A stretch of 64,000 bases of DNA from DASUPK01 sp963831605 (lineage in GTDB: Bacteria > Actinomycetota > Thermoleophilia > Solirubrobacterales > 70-9), in assembly GCA_963831605.1 (NCBI GenBank), contig CAWHQR010000003.1, positions 434,001 to 498,000 on the forward strand, in the 5' to 3' direction. Shown one piece after another: positions 57,240 to 64,000 of the stretch. Numbering within the stretch: position 1 is the first letter of the stretch; each line of letters opens with the position of its first letter. Both the position numbers and the translations under genes were made by a program. The notes below the pieces were generated by a model, which was not told where the DNA came from, searched no databases, and saw nothing but the letters and a program-made list of their open reading frames with translations.

Positions 57240-58411
57240 GACCCGTCGGCGGAGGGCGGGACCATCGCGTTGATCCCGGTCGCGTCGCGCCCGATGATCA
57301 GCTTGTGGATCTGGGAGGTGCCCTCGTACAGGGTCGTCACGCGAGCGTCGCGCAGGTAGCGCTCCACGGGGTAGTCGTCCACGTAGCCCGATCCGCCGTG
57401 GACCTGGATCGCGGCGTTGGCGCATTCCACCGCGGCCTCGGTCGCGTAGTACTTCGCGATCGAGGTCTCGACCGTGTTGCGCTCGCCGCGGTCCTTGAGC
57501 TCGCCGGCCCGGAAGACGAGCAACCGGGCGGCATCCCGCTTCACGATCATGTCCGCGATCAGCTCCTGCACGAGCTGGAAGCTCGCGATCGGGACGCCGA
57601 ATTGCTTGCGCTCCTTCGCGTAGGCCACCGAGGCGTCGACGCACCCGTCGCAGATCCCGACGCAGCCGGCGGCGACGCTGTAGCGCCCGTTGTCGAGTGA
57701 GCTCATCGCGATTTTGAAGCCGTCCCCGATCTCGCCGAGCAGGGCGTCGTCGGGGACCTCGATGTCGTCCAGGGAGATCTCGGCGGTGTCCGAAGAGCGC
57801 AGTCCGAGCTTGCCGTGGATCTCCTGGGCGCTGTAGCCGGTGGTCTCCGTTGGGACGAGGAAGCAGGCGAGCCCCCGATGCTTCTTCTCGGGGTCGGTCT
57901 GGGCGAAGATCAGCGCGAGCTCGGCGACGCTGCCCATCGAGATCCACATCTTGTTCCCGCTGATCGTCCAGCCGGAGTCGGTCTTCTTCGCCCGCGTTCT
58001 GATGCTGGCCGGATCAGATCCGGCGTCGGGCTCGGTGAGGCCGAAGCAGCCCAGGGCCTCGCCGGAACAGAGACGGGGAAGCCACTCCCGCTTCTGCTCC
58101 TCGGTGCCCCATTTCTCGATCGAGCCGGCGACGAGTGAGGTCTGCACCGAGACGACCGTGCGCGCGGATGAGTCCGCGCGCCCCACCTGCTCGACGATCA
58201 GGGCGTAGCTCAGATAGTCGAGCCCGCGCCCGCCGTATTCCTCGGCCACCGGTGCGCCCAGGAAGCCGATCTCGCCGAGCATCGTGGCGAGCTCCCGGTC
58301 GAAGCGCGCGGCCCGGTCGTTCTCCCGGACCCGCGGGGCGATCTCGTTGTCGGCGAAGTCACGCGCCGTCTCGGAGATCAGACGCTGCTCGTCTGTCAGC
58401 TGGAAGTCCAA
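57236..58411 (-). CDS. acyl-CoA dehydrogenase
   Basis: 391 residues from ATG 58411. Family signatures CFGLTEPDAGSDPASIRTRA, MWISMGSVAELALIFAQTD, YSVAAGCVGICDGCVDASVA, FGVPIASFQLVQELIADMIV and the end AIQVHGGSGYVDDYPVERYL with LYEGTSQIHKLIIGRD; the catalytic Glu is in LYEGTSQ. FAD enzyme, first step of fatty-acyl or branched-acyl-CoA oxidation. Overlaps the hydroxyacyl-CoA dehydrogenase gene. Confidence 0.93.
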   Translation of the reverse strand: MDFQLTDEQRLISETARDFADNEIAPRVRENDRAARFDRELATMLGEIGFLGAPVAEEYGGRGLDYLSYALIVEQVGRADSSARTVVSVQTSLVAGSIEKWGTEEQKREWLPRLCSGEALGCFGLTEPDAGSDPASIRTRAKKTDSGWTISGNKMWISMGSVAELALIFAQTDPEKKHRGLACFLVPTETTGYSAQEIHGKLGLRSSDTAEISLDDIEVPDDALLGEIGDGFKIAMSSLDNGRYSVAAGCVGICDGCVDASVAYAKERKQFGVPIASFQLVQELIADMIVKRDAARLLVFRAGELKDRGERNTVETSIAKYYATEAAVECANAAIQVHGGSGYVDDYPVERYLRDARVTTLYEGTSQIHKLIIGRDATGINAMVPPSADGS

Positions 58412-58414
58412 GTC

Positions 58415-59230
58415 TCAGGCTGAGCTCGAAGCGGATGCGGCGAGCTCCCGGTCGAGAACCGCCTCGAAGGCCGCGGCCGCCTCCTGGGTCCGCGGTCCGG
58501 GACATTCTGGCAGTTTTGTCTCATTTACCGCCGAGATCGCCTGGACCTCGCGAACCGTGGACGCGATGAAGGCCTCGCTCGCGCCCTCGAAATCCTCGAG
58601 AGGGAAGGCGCCCTCCTCGACGTCGAGCTCCCGGACCAGCCGGTCGCGAGTGATCGAGGCGAGGATGCCGACGTCAAGGCCCGGAGTGCGCAGCCGGCCA
58701 TCGCCCCCCACCCAGAAGATGGTCGAAGTCGGGGCTTCGAGCACGATGCCATCGGGACGCACGAACACCGCGTCGTCGGCGCCTCGCGAGGCCGCGGTGC
58801 GGATGGCCAGCATGTTCGCCGCGTAGGAGAGGGATTTGACGCCGTTCAGAAGCTGTGTCGGCGAGTAGGTGATCGTGATGACCGCGGAGGACTCGCTGCT
58901 CGCGTAGGGCGGCAGGTTCTCGGTGAAGGCGAGCCGCCGCCCGCCGCGGGTGGCGACCAGCCGGAGCTGTCCCTCGTCCTGGCCGAACTCGTCGAGCAGT
59001 GCGGAGATCTCCGCCTCGAAGCCGCGGCGGTCGATCGGGAGCTCCAGCGCCGCCGCTGAGCGCTCCAGCCGGTCGAGGTGCTCCTCCAGCGCGAAGGGCC
59101 GTCCGGCGTAGAGGCGGATGACCTCGAAGACCCCGTCGCCCCGCAGAAGACCGTCATCAGCGGCGGGGATCACGGCCGCTGAGGTATCGGTAATTCGTCC
59201 ATCGACGCTGGCTAGCTCGGCTACTGACAC
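58415..59230 (-). CDS. class IV aminotransferase / aminodeoxychorismate-lyase-like PLP enzyme
   Basis: 271 residues from GTG 59230; an extension to 59296 is possible. DDGLLRGDGVFEVIRLYAGR and FALEEHLDRLERSAAALELP open the fold, PLP lysine is in NGVKSLSYAANMLAIRTAAS, and IVLEAPTSTIFWVGGDG with LRTPGLDVGILASITRDRLV close it. D-amino acid, branched-chain and aminodeoxychorismate enzymes share these motifs and cannot be told apart by eye. It lies 3 bases before the acyl-CoA dehydrogenase gene. Confidence 0.85.
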   Translation of the reverse strand: MSVAELASVDGRITDTSAAVIPAADDGLLRGDGVFEVIRLYAGRPFALEEHLDRLERSAAALELPIDRRGFEAEISALLDEFGQDEGQLRLVATRGGRRLAFTENLPPYASSESSAVITITYSPTQLLNGVKSLSYAANMLAIRTAASRGADDAVFVRPDGIVLEAPTSTIFWVGGDGRLRTPGLDVGILASITRDRLVRELDVEEGAFPLEDFEGASEAFIASTVREVQAISAVNETKLPECPGPRTQEAAAAFEAVLDRELAASASSSA

Positions 59231-59303
59231 GTGAAATGAGGCTATCGGAGGCCGTCGCGCAACGGCACTGGCGTGAGGGGCCGGTCGGTCCTGCACGAAG
59301 TAG

Positions 59304-60509
59304 CTAGAGCGCTTCGACGACGGTTGCGACGCCCTGGCCGACCCCGACGCAGAGGGTGGCGATTCCGTAGCGAGCCCCGCGGCGACGGAGCTCCCAGACG
59401 AGGCTCGTCATCAGGCGGGCTCCCGAGCAGCCGAGCGGATGCCCGAGCGCAATGGCGCCGCCGTTGACGTTCAGCCTCTCCTCGTCGATGCCGAGTCCCT
59501 CGGCGCAGGCCAGAACCTGGGAGGCGAAGGCCTCATTCAGCTCGATCAGATCGATCTGGTCGATCTTCAGTCCGGCGCGCTCGAGCGCCTTGGGGATGGC
59601 GATCAGCGGGCCGATCCCCATGTAGGCCGGGTCCACCCCGGCGACGCCGATCGAGACGATGCGCGCCAGCGGCTCGCGACCGAGCTCCTCGGCCATCTCC
59701 TCTCCGGCGAGAACGAGGCAGGCCGCCCCGTCGTTGAGCGTCGAGGAGTTGCCGGCCGTGACGGTGCCACCCTCGCGGAAGGCGGGCCGGAGCTTGGCGA
59801 GCTTCTCCAGGGAGGTGTCCGCCCGCGGGCCCTCGTCCACGCTCATCGTGGTCGGCTCGTCGCGACGGCTCTTCGGCGGCACCTCGACCGCAACGATCTG
59901 ATCGTCGAAGCGACCCTCCTCCTGGGCTGCGATCGCGCGCTGGTGGCTCTGCAGCGCGAAGCGGTCCTGTTCCTCGCGTGAGATCCCGTACTTCTCGGCG
60001 ACGTTCTCGCCCGTCTCGCCCATCGACTCCGTCGAGTAGCGCTCGGCCATCGTCGGGTTGATCATGCGCCAGCCGAGGGTGGTGTCGTAGAGGGTCTGCT
60101 CGCCGCGGGGCAGCCCCGACTCCGGCTTGGGCAGCACCCAGGGTGCGCGGCTCATGGATTCCACTCCGCCGGCGAGGTAGAGGCCGCCCTCGCCGAGCCG
60201 CAGCGCGCGGGACGCCTGGTTCACGGCCTCCAGGCCGGAGGCGCAGAGGCGGTTGACGGTCACCCCCGGAACCTCGACCGGCAGCCCGGCCAGGAGCGCG
60301 CCCATCCGCGCGACGTCGCGGTTGTCCTCGCCGGACTGGTTGGCGGCGCCCATGTAGACGTCGTCGATCCGAGTCGGATCAAGTCCGGTTCGTCTCACGG
60401 CCGCCGAGATCACGTGCGCTGCGAGGTCGTCGGGCCGGATTCCGGAGAGGCCGCCCCGGTAGGCGCCCATCGGGGTGCGAAGCGCGTCGATGATCAATGC
60501 GTCGGCCAC
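59304..60509 (-). CDS. thiolase (acetyl-CoA C-acyltransferase)
   Basis: 401 residues from ATG 60509. The nucleophile Cys is in VTVNRLCASGLEAVNQASRA (about residue 89), with YLAGGVESMSRAPWVLPKPE, NEAFASQVLACAEGLGIDEE, NVNGGAIALGHPLGCSGARL and the second Cys in YGIATLCVGVGQGVATV. Cys-His-Cys set complete. Cleaves 3-ketoacyl-CoA or makes acetoacetyl-CoA. Points the same way as the beta-oxidation genes downstream. Confidence 0.93.
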   Translation of the reverse strand: MADALIIDALRTPMGAYRGGLSGIRPDDLAAHVISAAVRRTGLDPTRIDDVYMGAANQSGEDNRDVARMGALLAGLPVEVPGVTVNRLCASGLEAVNQASRALRLGEGGLYLAGGVESMSRAPWVLPKPESGLPRGEQTLYDTTLGWRMINPTMAERYSTESMGETGENVAEKYGISREEQDRFALQSHQRAIAAQEEGRFDDQIVAVEVPPKSRRDEPTTMSVDEGPRADTSLEKLAKLRPAFREGGTVTAGNSSTLNDGAACLVLAGEEMAEELGREPLARIVSIGVAGVDPAYMGIGPLIAIPKALERAGLKIDQIDLIELNEAFASQVLACAEGLGIDEERLNVNGGAIALGHPLGCSGARLMTSLVWELRRRGARYGIATLCVGVGQGVATVVEAL

Positions 60510-60539
60510 GGCCGAGGACTGTAGCCTCAGGGATGGGAG

Positions 60540-60845
60540 ATGGTCCTGATAGCCCTCACCCTCGGGCTTCTCGTTCTGCTCTTCCTCATCATGGTCGCGC
60601 TCGCGCGCCTGTTCGAGGGGAACAGCGTTGCCGATTTCCTCGACTGGAAGCCGACCCGCTCACCCGAGGTCGAGGCCCAGAACGAGATCGACGACGTCCA
60701 GCAGATGATCGACGCGCAGAACGCGCTGCGGCGAAAGCGCGGCGCCAAGGAGATCACCGAGGCCGACGTCCACAGACAGGTCCAGGAGGACCAGGCGATG
60801 CGGGCGCGCGGACGCGGCCCGTTCGCACAGGACGAGGAAGACTGA
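60540..60845 (+). CDS. small membrane-anchored charged protein
   Basis: 101 residues from ATG 60540. One N-terminal helix LIALTLGLLVLLFLIMVALA, then FEGNSVADFLDWKPTRSPEV and a long charged helix with IDDVQQMIDAQNALRRKRGA likely to be coiled. Ends acidic (AQDEED). Divergent from the thiolase; followed 2 bases later by the Rossmann gene. Function unknown. Confidence 0.65.
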   Translation: MVLIALTLGLLVLLFLIMVALARLFEGNSVADFLDWKPTRSPEVEAQNEIDDVQQMIDAQNALRRKRGAKEITEADVHRQVQEDQAMRARGRGPFAQDEED

Positions 60846-60847
60846 GC

Positions 60848-61336
60848 TTGGCGCGAGCGCTGATCGTCGGCTGCGGCTGCCGCGGCCGAGAGCTCGCGGC
60901 CGAGCTCGCCGGACGGGGCTGGCAGGTGCGGGGGACCAGCCGGCGCCGGGAGGGCCTGGAAGAGATCGAGGCCGCTGGGTTCGAGGCGGCCGAGGCCGAC
61001 CCCGACCGGCCCGGGACCGTGCTCGACCTCTGCGGCGACGTGGCGGTGGTGGTCTGGCTGCTCGGCTCGTCGGCGGGCGACGAGGTGGCGGTGTCCGCGG
61101 TGCACGGACCCCGGTTGGAGCGGCTCCTCGAGAAGCTGGTCGACAGCCCGGTCCGTGCCTTCGCCTACGAGAGCACGGGCTCGGTCGATGCTGGTCTGCT
61201 CGCGACGGGGCGGGAGATCGTCGAGCGGGCGGGGGAGACGTGGCGAATCCCGGTCGCCCTCCTCACGACTGCGCGCGATGAGTCCGGCTGGGCGGCGCGA
61301 TGCGCCGAGACGGTCGAGGGCCTACTGGCCGGGTGA
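60848..61336 (+). CDS. small NAD(P)-binding Rossmann-type protein
   Basis: 162 residues from TTG 60848. ALIVGCGCRGRELAAELAGR is a Rossmann dinucleotide motif (GxGxxG, G-C-G-C-R-G), followed by GWQVRGTSRRREGLEEIEAA. Further AVVVWLLGSSAGDEVAVSAV and FAYESTGSVDAGLLATGREI resemble a shortened NAD-dependent epimerase. Half the usual length for such enzymes, without the YxxxK motif in its normal position, so it may bind NAD(P) without catalysis. Cotranscribed with the small gene upstream. Confidence 0.6.
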   Translation: MARALIVGCGCRGRELAAELAGRGWQVRGTSRRREGLEEIEAAGFEAAEADPDRPGTVLDLCGDVAVVVWLLGSSAGDEVAVSAVHGPRLERLLEKLVDSPVRAFAYESTGSVDAGLLATGREIVERAGETWRIPVALLTTARDESGWAARCAETVEGLLAG

Positions 61337-61705
61337 GCTGCCCTGGAAGGCGTTCGCCTTGTTGGGCGGCGCGCACGGGCTCTGCGGAGGGGTCGGATAC
61401 TGGTTGCCCGGCTCCCCACAGGGCGTCGCCGGGGAGATCGGCTTCGCGTTCTGCTCAGCCGCCAGCTGGGCGCTGGCGGGCGTGGTGGACCAGGGTGCCG
61501 TGTCCTTGAAGTGGGTCGGCGGCTTGTCGAAGAGGCCGACCAGGAGGAGCCAGCCGCCGACGATCGCCACGGCGACTGCCGCCACCGCGACGAAGAACAT
61601 GATCTGGCTGCGCCGGGTGGGGCCGTAGGAATGGCCGACCACCTGGCGGCGCTTGTCCTGCCCCATCGCATCGACGTGCGACGGCTGCTGCCTCTCCGCT
61701 TCCAT
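61322..61705 (-). CDS. single-span membrane protein with Pro-rich extracellular end
   Basis: 127 residues from ATG 61705. Cytosolic charged lead (MGQDKRRQVVGHSYGPTRRS), one helix IMFFVAVAAVAVAIVGGWLL, then a Pro/Thr-rich domain with two Cys (TPCGEPGNQYPTPPQSPCAP). Overlaps the end of the Rossmann gene by 15 bases, convergent. Unknown function. Confidence 0.6.
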   Translation of the reverse strand: MEAERQQPSHVDAMGQDKRRQVVGHSYGPTRRSQIMFFVAVAAVAVAIVGGWLLLVGLFDKPPTHFKDTAPWSTTPASAQLAAEQNAKPISPATPCGEPGNQYPTPPQSPCAPPNKANAFQGSSPGQ

Positions 61706-61795
61706 ACCCAATAACAACGATACCGCCGCCATCGGTCAGGTGAGGCGGTCCGGGAACGGTGGGACAGCGGCCGGCCCGCCGACCGACCGCGGCCC

Positions 61796-62434
61796 TCACC
61801 TCACGACGCGGTACTTGAGGTGCGTTACCCCGGGTGCCTCGACCGCGCGGAGCTGTTCAAGCTTCAGATCGCCGACCCCGTCGAAGAGCCGCTCGCCGCC
61901 GCCCAGCAGGATCGGGGCGATGTTCAGCTCGAGCTCGTCGATCGCCCCGGCCGCCAGGTACTGGTTGATGGTCTCGGCGCCGCCACCGATGAAGACGTCC
62001 TTGTCGCCGGCCGCCTCGCGGGCCTGAGCCAGGGCCGAGTCGATTCCAGCGGTCACGAAGGTGAAGGTCGTGTCGGAGAGCGTCAGCGGCTCGCGCTCGT
62101 GATGGGTGAGGACGAAGACGGGCTTGTGGAACGGCGGCTCCTCACCCCACCATCCCTGCCACGGGTCGTCGCCCCAGGGGCCGCCGCTGGGGGGCCCGAA
62201 CTTGCCGCGGCCCATGATCTCGCCGCCGACGTTGGCGTCGGCCTCCTCGATGATGGCGCTGCTTGCGTTCACCTCGCCGCCCTCCATGCCGTGCGGCTCC
62301 CTCCACGCCTTCAACGCGATGACCCAGTCGTGCAGCCCCTCACCGCCGTCGCCGAGGGGATGGTCCTCGCTCTGGTTCGGACCCGCGACGTAGCCGTCCA
62401 GCGAAACCGCGATATGTGATCTCACCTTGCTCAT
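61796..62434 (-). CDS. dihydrofolate-reductase-like RibD_C family reductase
   Basis: 212 residues from ATG 62434 with AGAGGAC just upstream. VRSHIAVSLDGYVAGPNQSE, GGEIMGRGKFGPPSGGPWGD, FVLTHHEREPLTLSDTTFTF, GDKDVFIGGGAETINQYLAA and NIAPILLGGGERLFDGVGDL. It is the intact counterpart of 10153-10806 and keeps the normal end APGVTHLKYRVVR, which lets one see where the other copy has been altered. NADPH-type reductase with unknown substrate. Confidence 0.88.
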   Translation of the reverse strand: MSKVRSHIAVSLDGYVAGPNQSEDHPLGDGGEGLHDWVIALKAWREPHGMEGGEVNASSAIIEEADANVGGEIMGRGKFGPPSGGPWGDDPWQGWWGEEPPFHKPVFVLTHHEREPLTLSDTTFTFVTAGIDSALAQAREAAGDKDVFIGGGAETINQYLAAGAIDELELNIAPILLGGGERLFDGVGDLKLEQLRAVEAPGVTHLKYRVVR

Positions 62435-62471
62435 GTCCTCTTGGACGCCTCCTCTCGTCGAAACTCATCGG

Positions 62472-63041
62472 TCACGGCCTGATCCGCTCCAGGAGCAGGC
62501 CCAGGATCCTCGCCGTCGCGCCCCAGATCAGCTGATCCGAGATCAGATAGGTGTCGGTCTTGATCGGTACCCCGCGGCGAACCAGCCGGCGCTTGGCGTA
62601 GGCGGCCTCGAGGTCGTCCAGGGAGGCGATCAGCACGCTCTCCACCTCGGTCGGGTTCGGCTCGAAGCGCATTCCCTCTTCGATCAGGCCGACGAAGGGA
62701 TGGACCTTGTAGTTGGTGACGAAGGTGCCGATCGGCGGGAGCGCACCGACGACCTCGACATTGCTGCGCGTCAGGCCGATCTCCTCCTCGGCCTCTCGCA
62801 GGGCCGTGTCGAGCAGCTCCTCGCCGTCGTCGCGGCGACCGCCGGGGAAGGAGATCTCGCCGGCGTGCCGCTTCAGGTCGGAGCGGCGCTCGGTGAAGAC
62901 AAGACCCGGGTTATCGGGCCAGCCGTGCATCGGCACCAGAACCGCCGCCTCGGTGCGGCCATGGGCGTCCAGCTGCTCCGCCTCCGCCGGCGCGAGCAGC
63001 AGGTTGCTCAGATCAGATGATGATCTGGACGACTCCACCAT
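62472..63041 (-). CDS. NUDIX hydrolase, CoA pyrophosphatase type
   Basis: 189 residues from ATG 63041. The UPF0035 motif VFTERRSDLKRHAGEISFPG precedes the NUDIX box GGRRDDGEELLDTALREAEE with EIGL (GX5EX7REUXEEXGU complete). This pair marks enzymes that split CoA to 4'-phosphopantetheine and 3',5'-ADP. The start lies 29 bases inside the SDR gene, so the two are coupled. Later starts are possible. Confidence 0.88.
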   Translation of the reverse strand: MVESSRSSSDLSNLLLAPAEAEQLDAHGRTEAAVLVPMHGWPDNPGLVFTERRSDLKRHAGEISFPGGRRDDGEELLDTALREAEEEIGLTRSNVEVVGALPPIGTFVTNYKVHPFVGLIEEGMRFEPNPTEVESVLIASLDDLEAAYAKRRLVRRGVPIKTDTYLISDQLIWGATARILGLLLERIRP

Positions 63042-63825
63042 CGACGCTCCAAGCCGCGCCGGATGTGTAGGACGCCTGCTCGGAACAGAGGAAGACGATG
63101 GCCCCGGCGATCTCGTCGACCTCGGCCAAGCGGCCGACCGGCCGCCCCGCGGCGGCGGCCTCGAGGGCCTCCTCCCGGCTGTCGAGTCCCTCCATCTCCA
63201 TGACCTGATCCAGCAGGCCGCCGTCCTCGGTCCAGAGCTCCGAGTTGACCGCCCCGGGGCAGATTGCATTGATCAGGACGCCGTCGGCCGCGTACCGGTC
63301 TGCGAAGAGCCGGGAGAGCGAGAGCTCGGCGGCTTTGGCGACGGAGTACTCGGGGGTGCTGGCGGAGGGCCGCTTGCCCGAGGAGCTGGAGACGTTCACG
63401 ATGCGGCCCCAGCCGCGCTCGCGCATCCCCGGCGTGGCGGCGCGCATCAGCCGCATCGGGGCCATCACGTTGAGCTCCCAGGCCGCGTACCAGTCCTCGT
63501 CCGGGACGTCATCGAGGTCGCGGCGGCGAGCCGTGCCGGCGTTGTTGACGAGCACGTCGAATTGCCCGAGGCGGTCCGTGGCCTCCTGGGCGATCACATC
63601 CGCGGCCCCGGGATCGGTCACGTCGGCAACGAGGGACTCGGCTCGCCCGCCCGCCTCCTGGCCCGCTGCGGCGCATTCGTCTGCGGCCTCCAGCAGGGCG
63701 TCCTCGGAGCGCGCGACGAGCAGGACGTCCGCCCCCTCGCCGCAGAGCAGCCGGGCGGTGGCGAGGCCGATTCCGCGACTGGCGCCGGTGACGACGCAGG
63801 CTCTGCCGCTGAGCCCGAGATCCAT
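63013..63825 (-). CDS. short-chain dehydrogenase/reductase
   Basis: 270 residues from ATG 63825. TGxxxGIG cofactor motif VVTGASRGIGLATARLLCGE, NNAGTARRRDLDDVP, catalytic Ser in IVNVSSSSGKRPSASTPEYS and Tyr/Lys in YSVAKAAELSLSRLF, and the end WSVDGGVVQIII. Classical SDR of 250-270 residues. Starts 3 bases after the OsmC-like gene. Confidence 0.92.
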   Translation of the reverse strand: MDLGLSGRACVVTGASRGIGLATARLLCGEGADVLLVARSEDALLEAADECAAAGQEAGGRAESLVADVTDPGAADVIAQEATDRLGQFDVLVNNAGTARRRDLDDVPDEDWYAAWELNVMAPMRLMRAATPGMRERGWGRIVNVSSSSGKRPSASTPEYSVAKAAELSLSRLFADRYAADGVLINAICPGAVNSELWTEDGGLLDQVMEMEGLDSREEALEAAAAGRPVGRLAEVDEIAGAIVFLCSEQASYTSGAAWSVDGGVVQIII

Positions 63826-63828
63826 GGC

Positions 63829-64000
63829 TCAGTCCTCGTCCTCGTTGTCCTCAACGAACTCGAGCGAGTCATGGATCACCACGTTGTCTCGCTTGAGCGT
63901 CCGGTGCACCGGGCATTTGCCGGCGATGACCAGTAGGCGGTCCCTGCTGGCCTCGCTCAACTCGGCTCCCAGCGTGATCTTCACGTCGAAGGTCGGTGGA
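63829..64000 (-). CDS. OsmC family protein, C-terminal part only
   Basis: The last 56 codons before TGA 63829 are visible; the gene runs off the right edge. They read PTFDVKITLGAELSEASRDR, LLVIAGKCPVHRTLKRD, ending VEDNEDED. LSEASRDRLLVIAGKCPVHR is the conserved C-terminal helix with the resolving Cys of OsmC/Ohr-type peroxidases. The other catalytic Cys lies beyond the window. The acidic tail is unusual. Confidence 0.8.
   Translation of the reverse strand, partial: PPTFDVKITLGAELSEASRDRLLVIAGKCPVHRTLKRDNVVIHDSLEFVEDNEDED

Noticed and set aside
1..64000. tRNA, rRNA, insertion sequences, prophage genes
   Set aside because: I found no cloverleaf with a recognisable T-arm, no ribosomal RNA, no transposase or phage protein that I could support by reading.

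Overview
The window reads as a chromosomal segment of a high-GC actinobacterium, most probably class Thermoleophilia (Solirubrobacterales-like). The grounds are GC-rich coding DNA with many GTG/TTG starts and 4-bp ATGA/GTGA overlaps, a palindromic actinobacterial-type SOS box, SnoaL-like proteins ending in ALEAAGLSE, and many secreted proteins ending in Lys/Cys-rich tails. The lineage is an inference from gene style; no rRNA or other marker is present.

Region 1 (about 1.7-14.3 kb) is an accessory block. Thirteen intergenic sites carry a repeat made of two small hairpins: hairpin A (CTTT-GGACGA-AAAG) and hairpin B (CTTT-GCATGG-AAAG). Stem arms vary with compensating changes while the two 6-nt loops stay fixed. 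When both occur, A is always 5' of B, loop starts are 19-25 nt apart, and all copies lie in the same orientation whichever way the neighbouring genes point. Between the sites lie 0.55-1.4 kb units with one to three unrelated small genes on either strand: SnoaL-like proteins, secreted beta-rich proteins, a class III cyclase, a RibD_C reductase, a PRC-barrel protein. Several are truncated or broken. The layout recalls an integron cassette array, but there are no canonical attC cores and no integrase. The repeat also includes the 3' end of a SnoaL gene, so repeated duplication of a SnoaL unit is the main alternative.

Region 2 (14.4-28.7 kb) is core metabolism and transport: nnr-alr-tRNA nucleotidyltransferase, HIT and enoyl-CoA hydratase genes, infA, then a minus-strand chain of a glycoside hydrolase, a DrrAB-like ABC exporter, an EamA transporter and an amidase with its AtzG-like partner.

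Region 3 (28.7-41.8 kb) is respiratory. A plus-strand operon encodes a heme-copper oxidase with intact CuA, heme and CuB ligands (ctaC, ctaD of A2 type, a duplicated USP-like protein, ctaE). A minus-strand operon encodes a second subunit II/I pair followed by ctaA and ctaB. In this second pair every heme, CuB and nearly every CuA ligand is replaced, although the rest of the fold is well kept: it looks like a redox-dead oxidase-like complex.

Region 4 (41.9-64 kb) is mixed metabolism: an SCP2-ferritin-like fusion, SOS-controlled dinB, a benzoylformate-decarboxylase-family enzyme, an FAD/Fe-S D-lactate-type dehydrogenase, a PAP2 and a flippase-like membrane protein, trxB, a P450, and a fatty-acid degradation set (3-hydroxyacyl-CoA dehydrogenase, acyl-CoA dehydrogenase, thiolase), ending in a NUDIX-SDR-OsmC group cut by the window edge.

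Five otherwise well-conserved genes each carry one single-base frame break (4.6, 29.06, 30.57, 40.63 and 54.7 kb). Sequence error or recent mutation cannot be told apart here.
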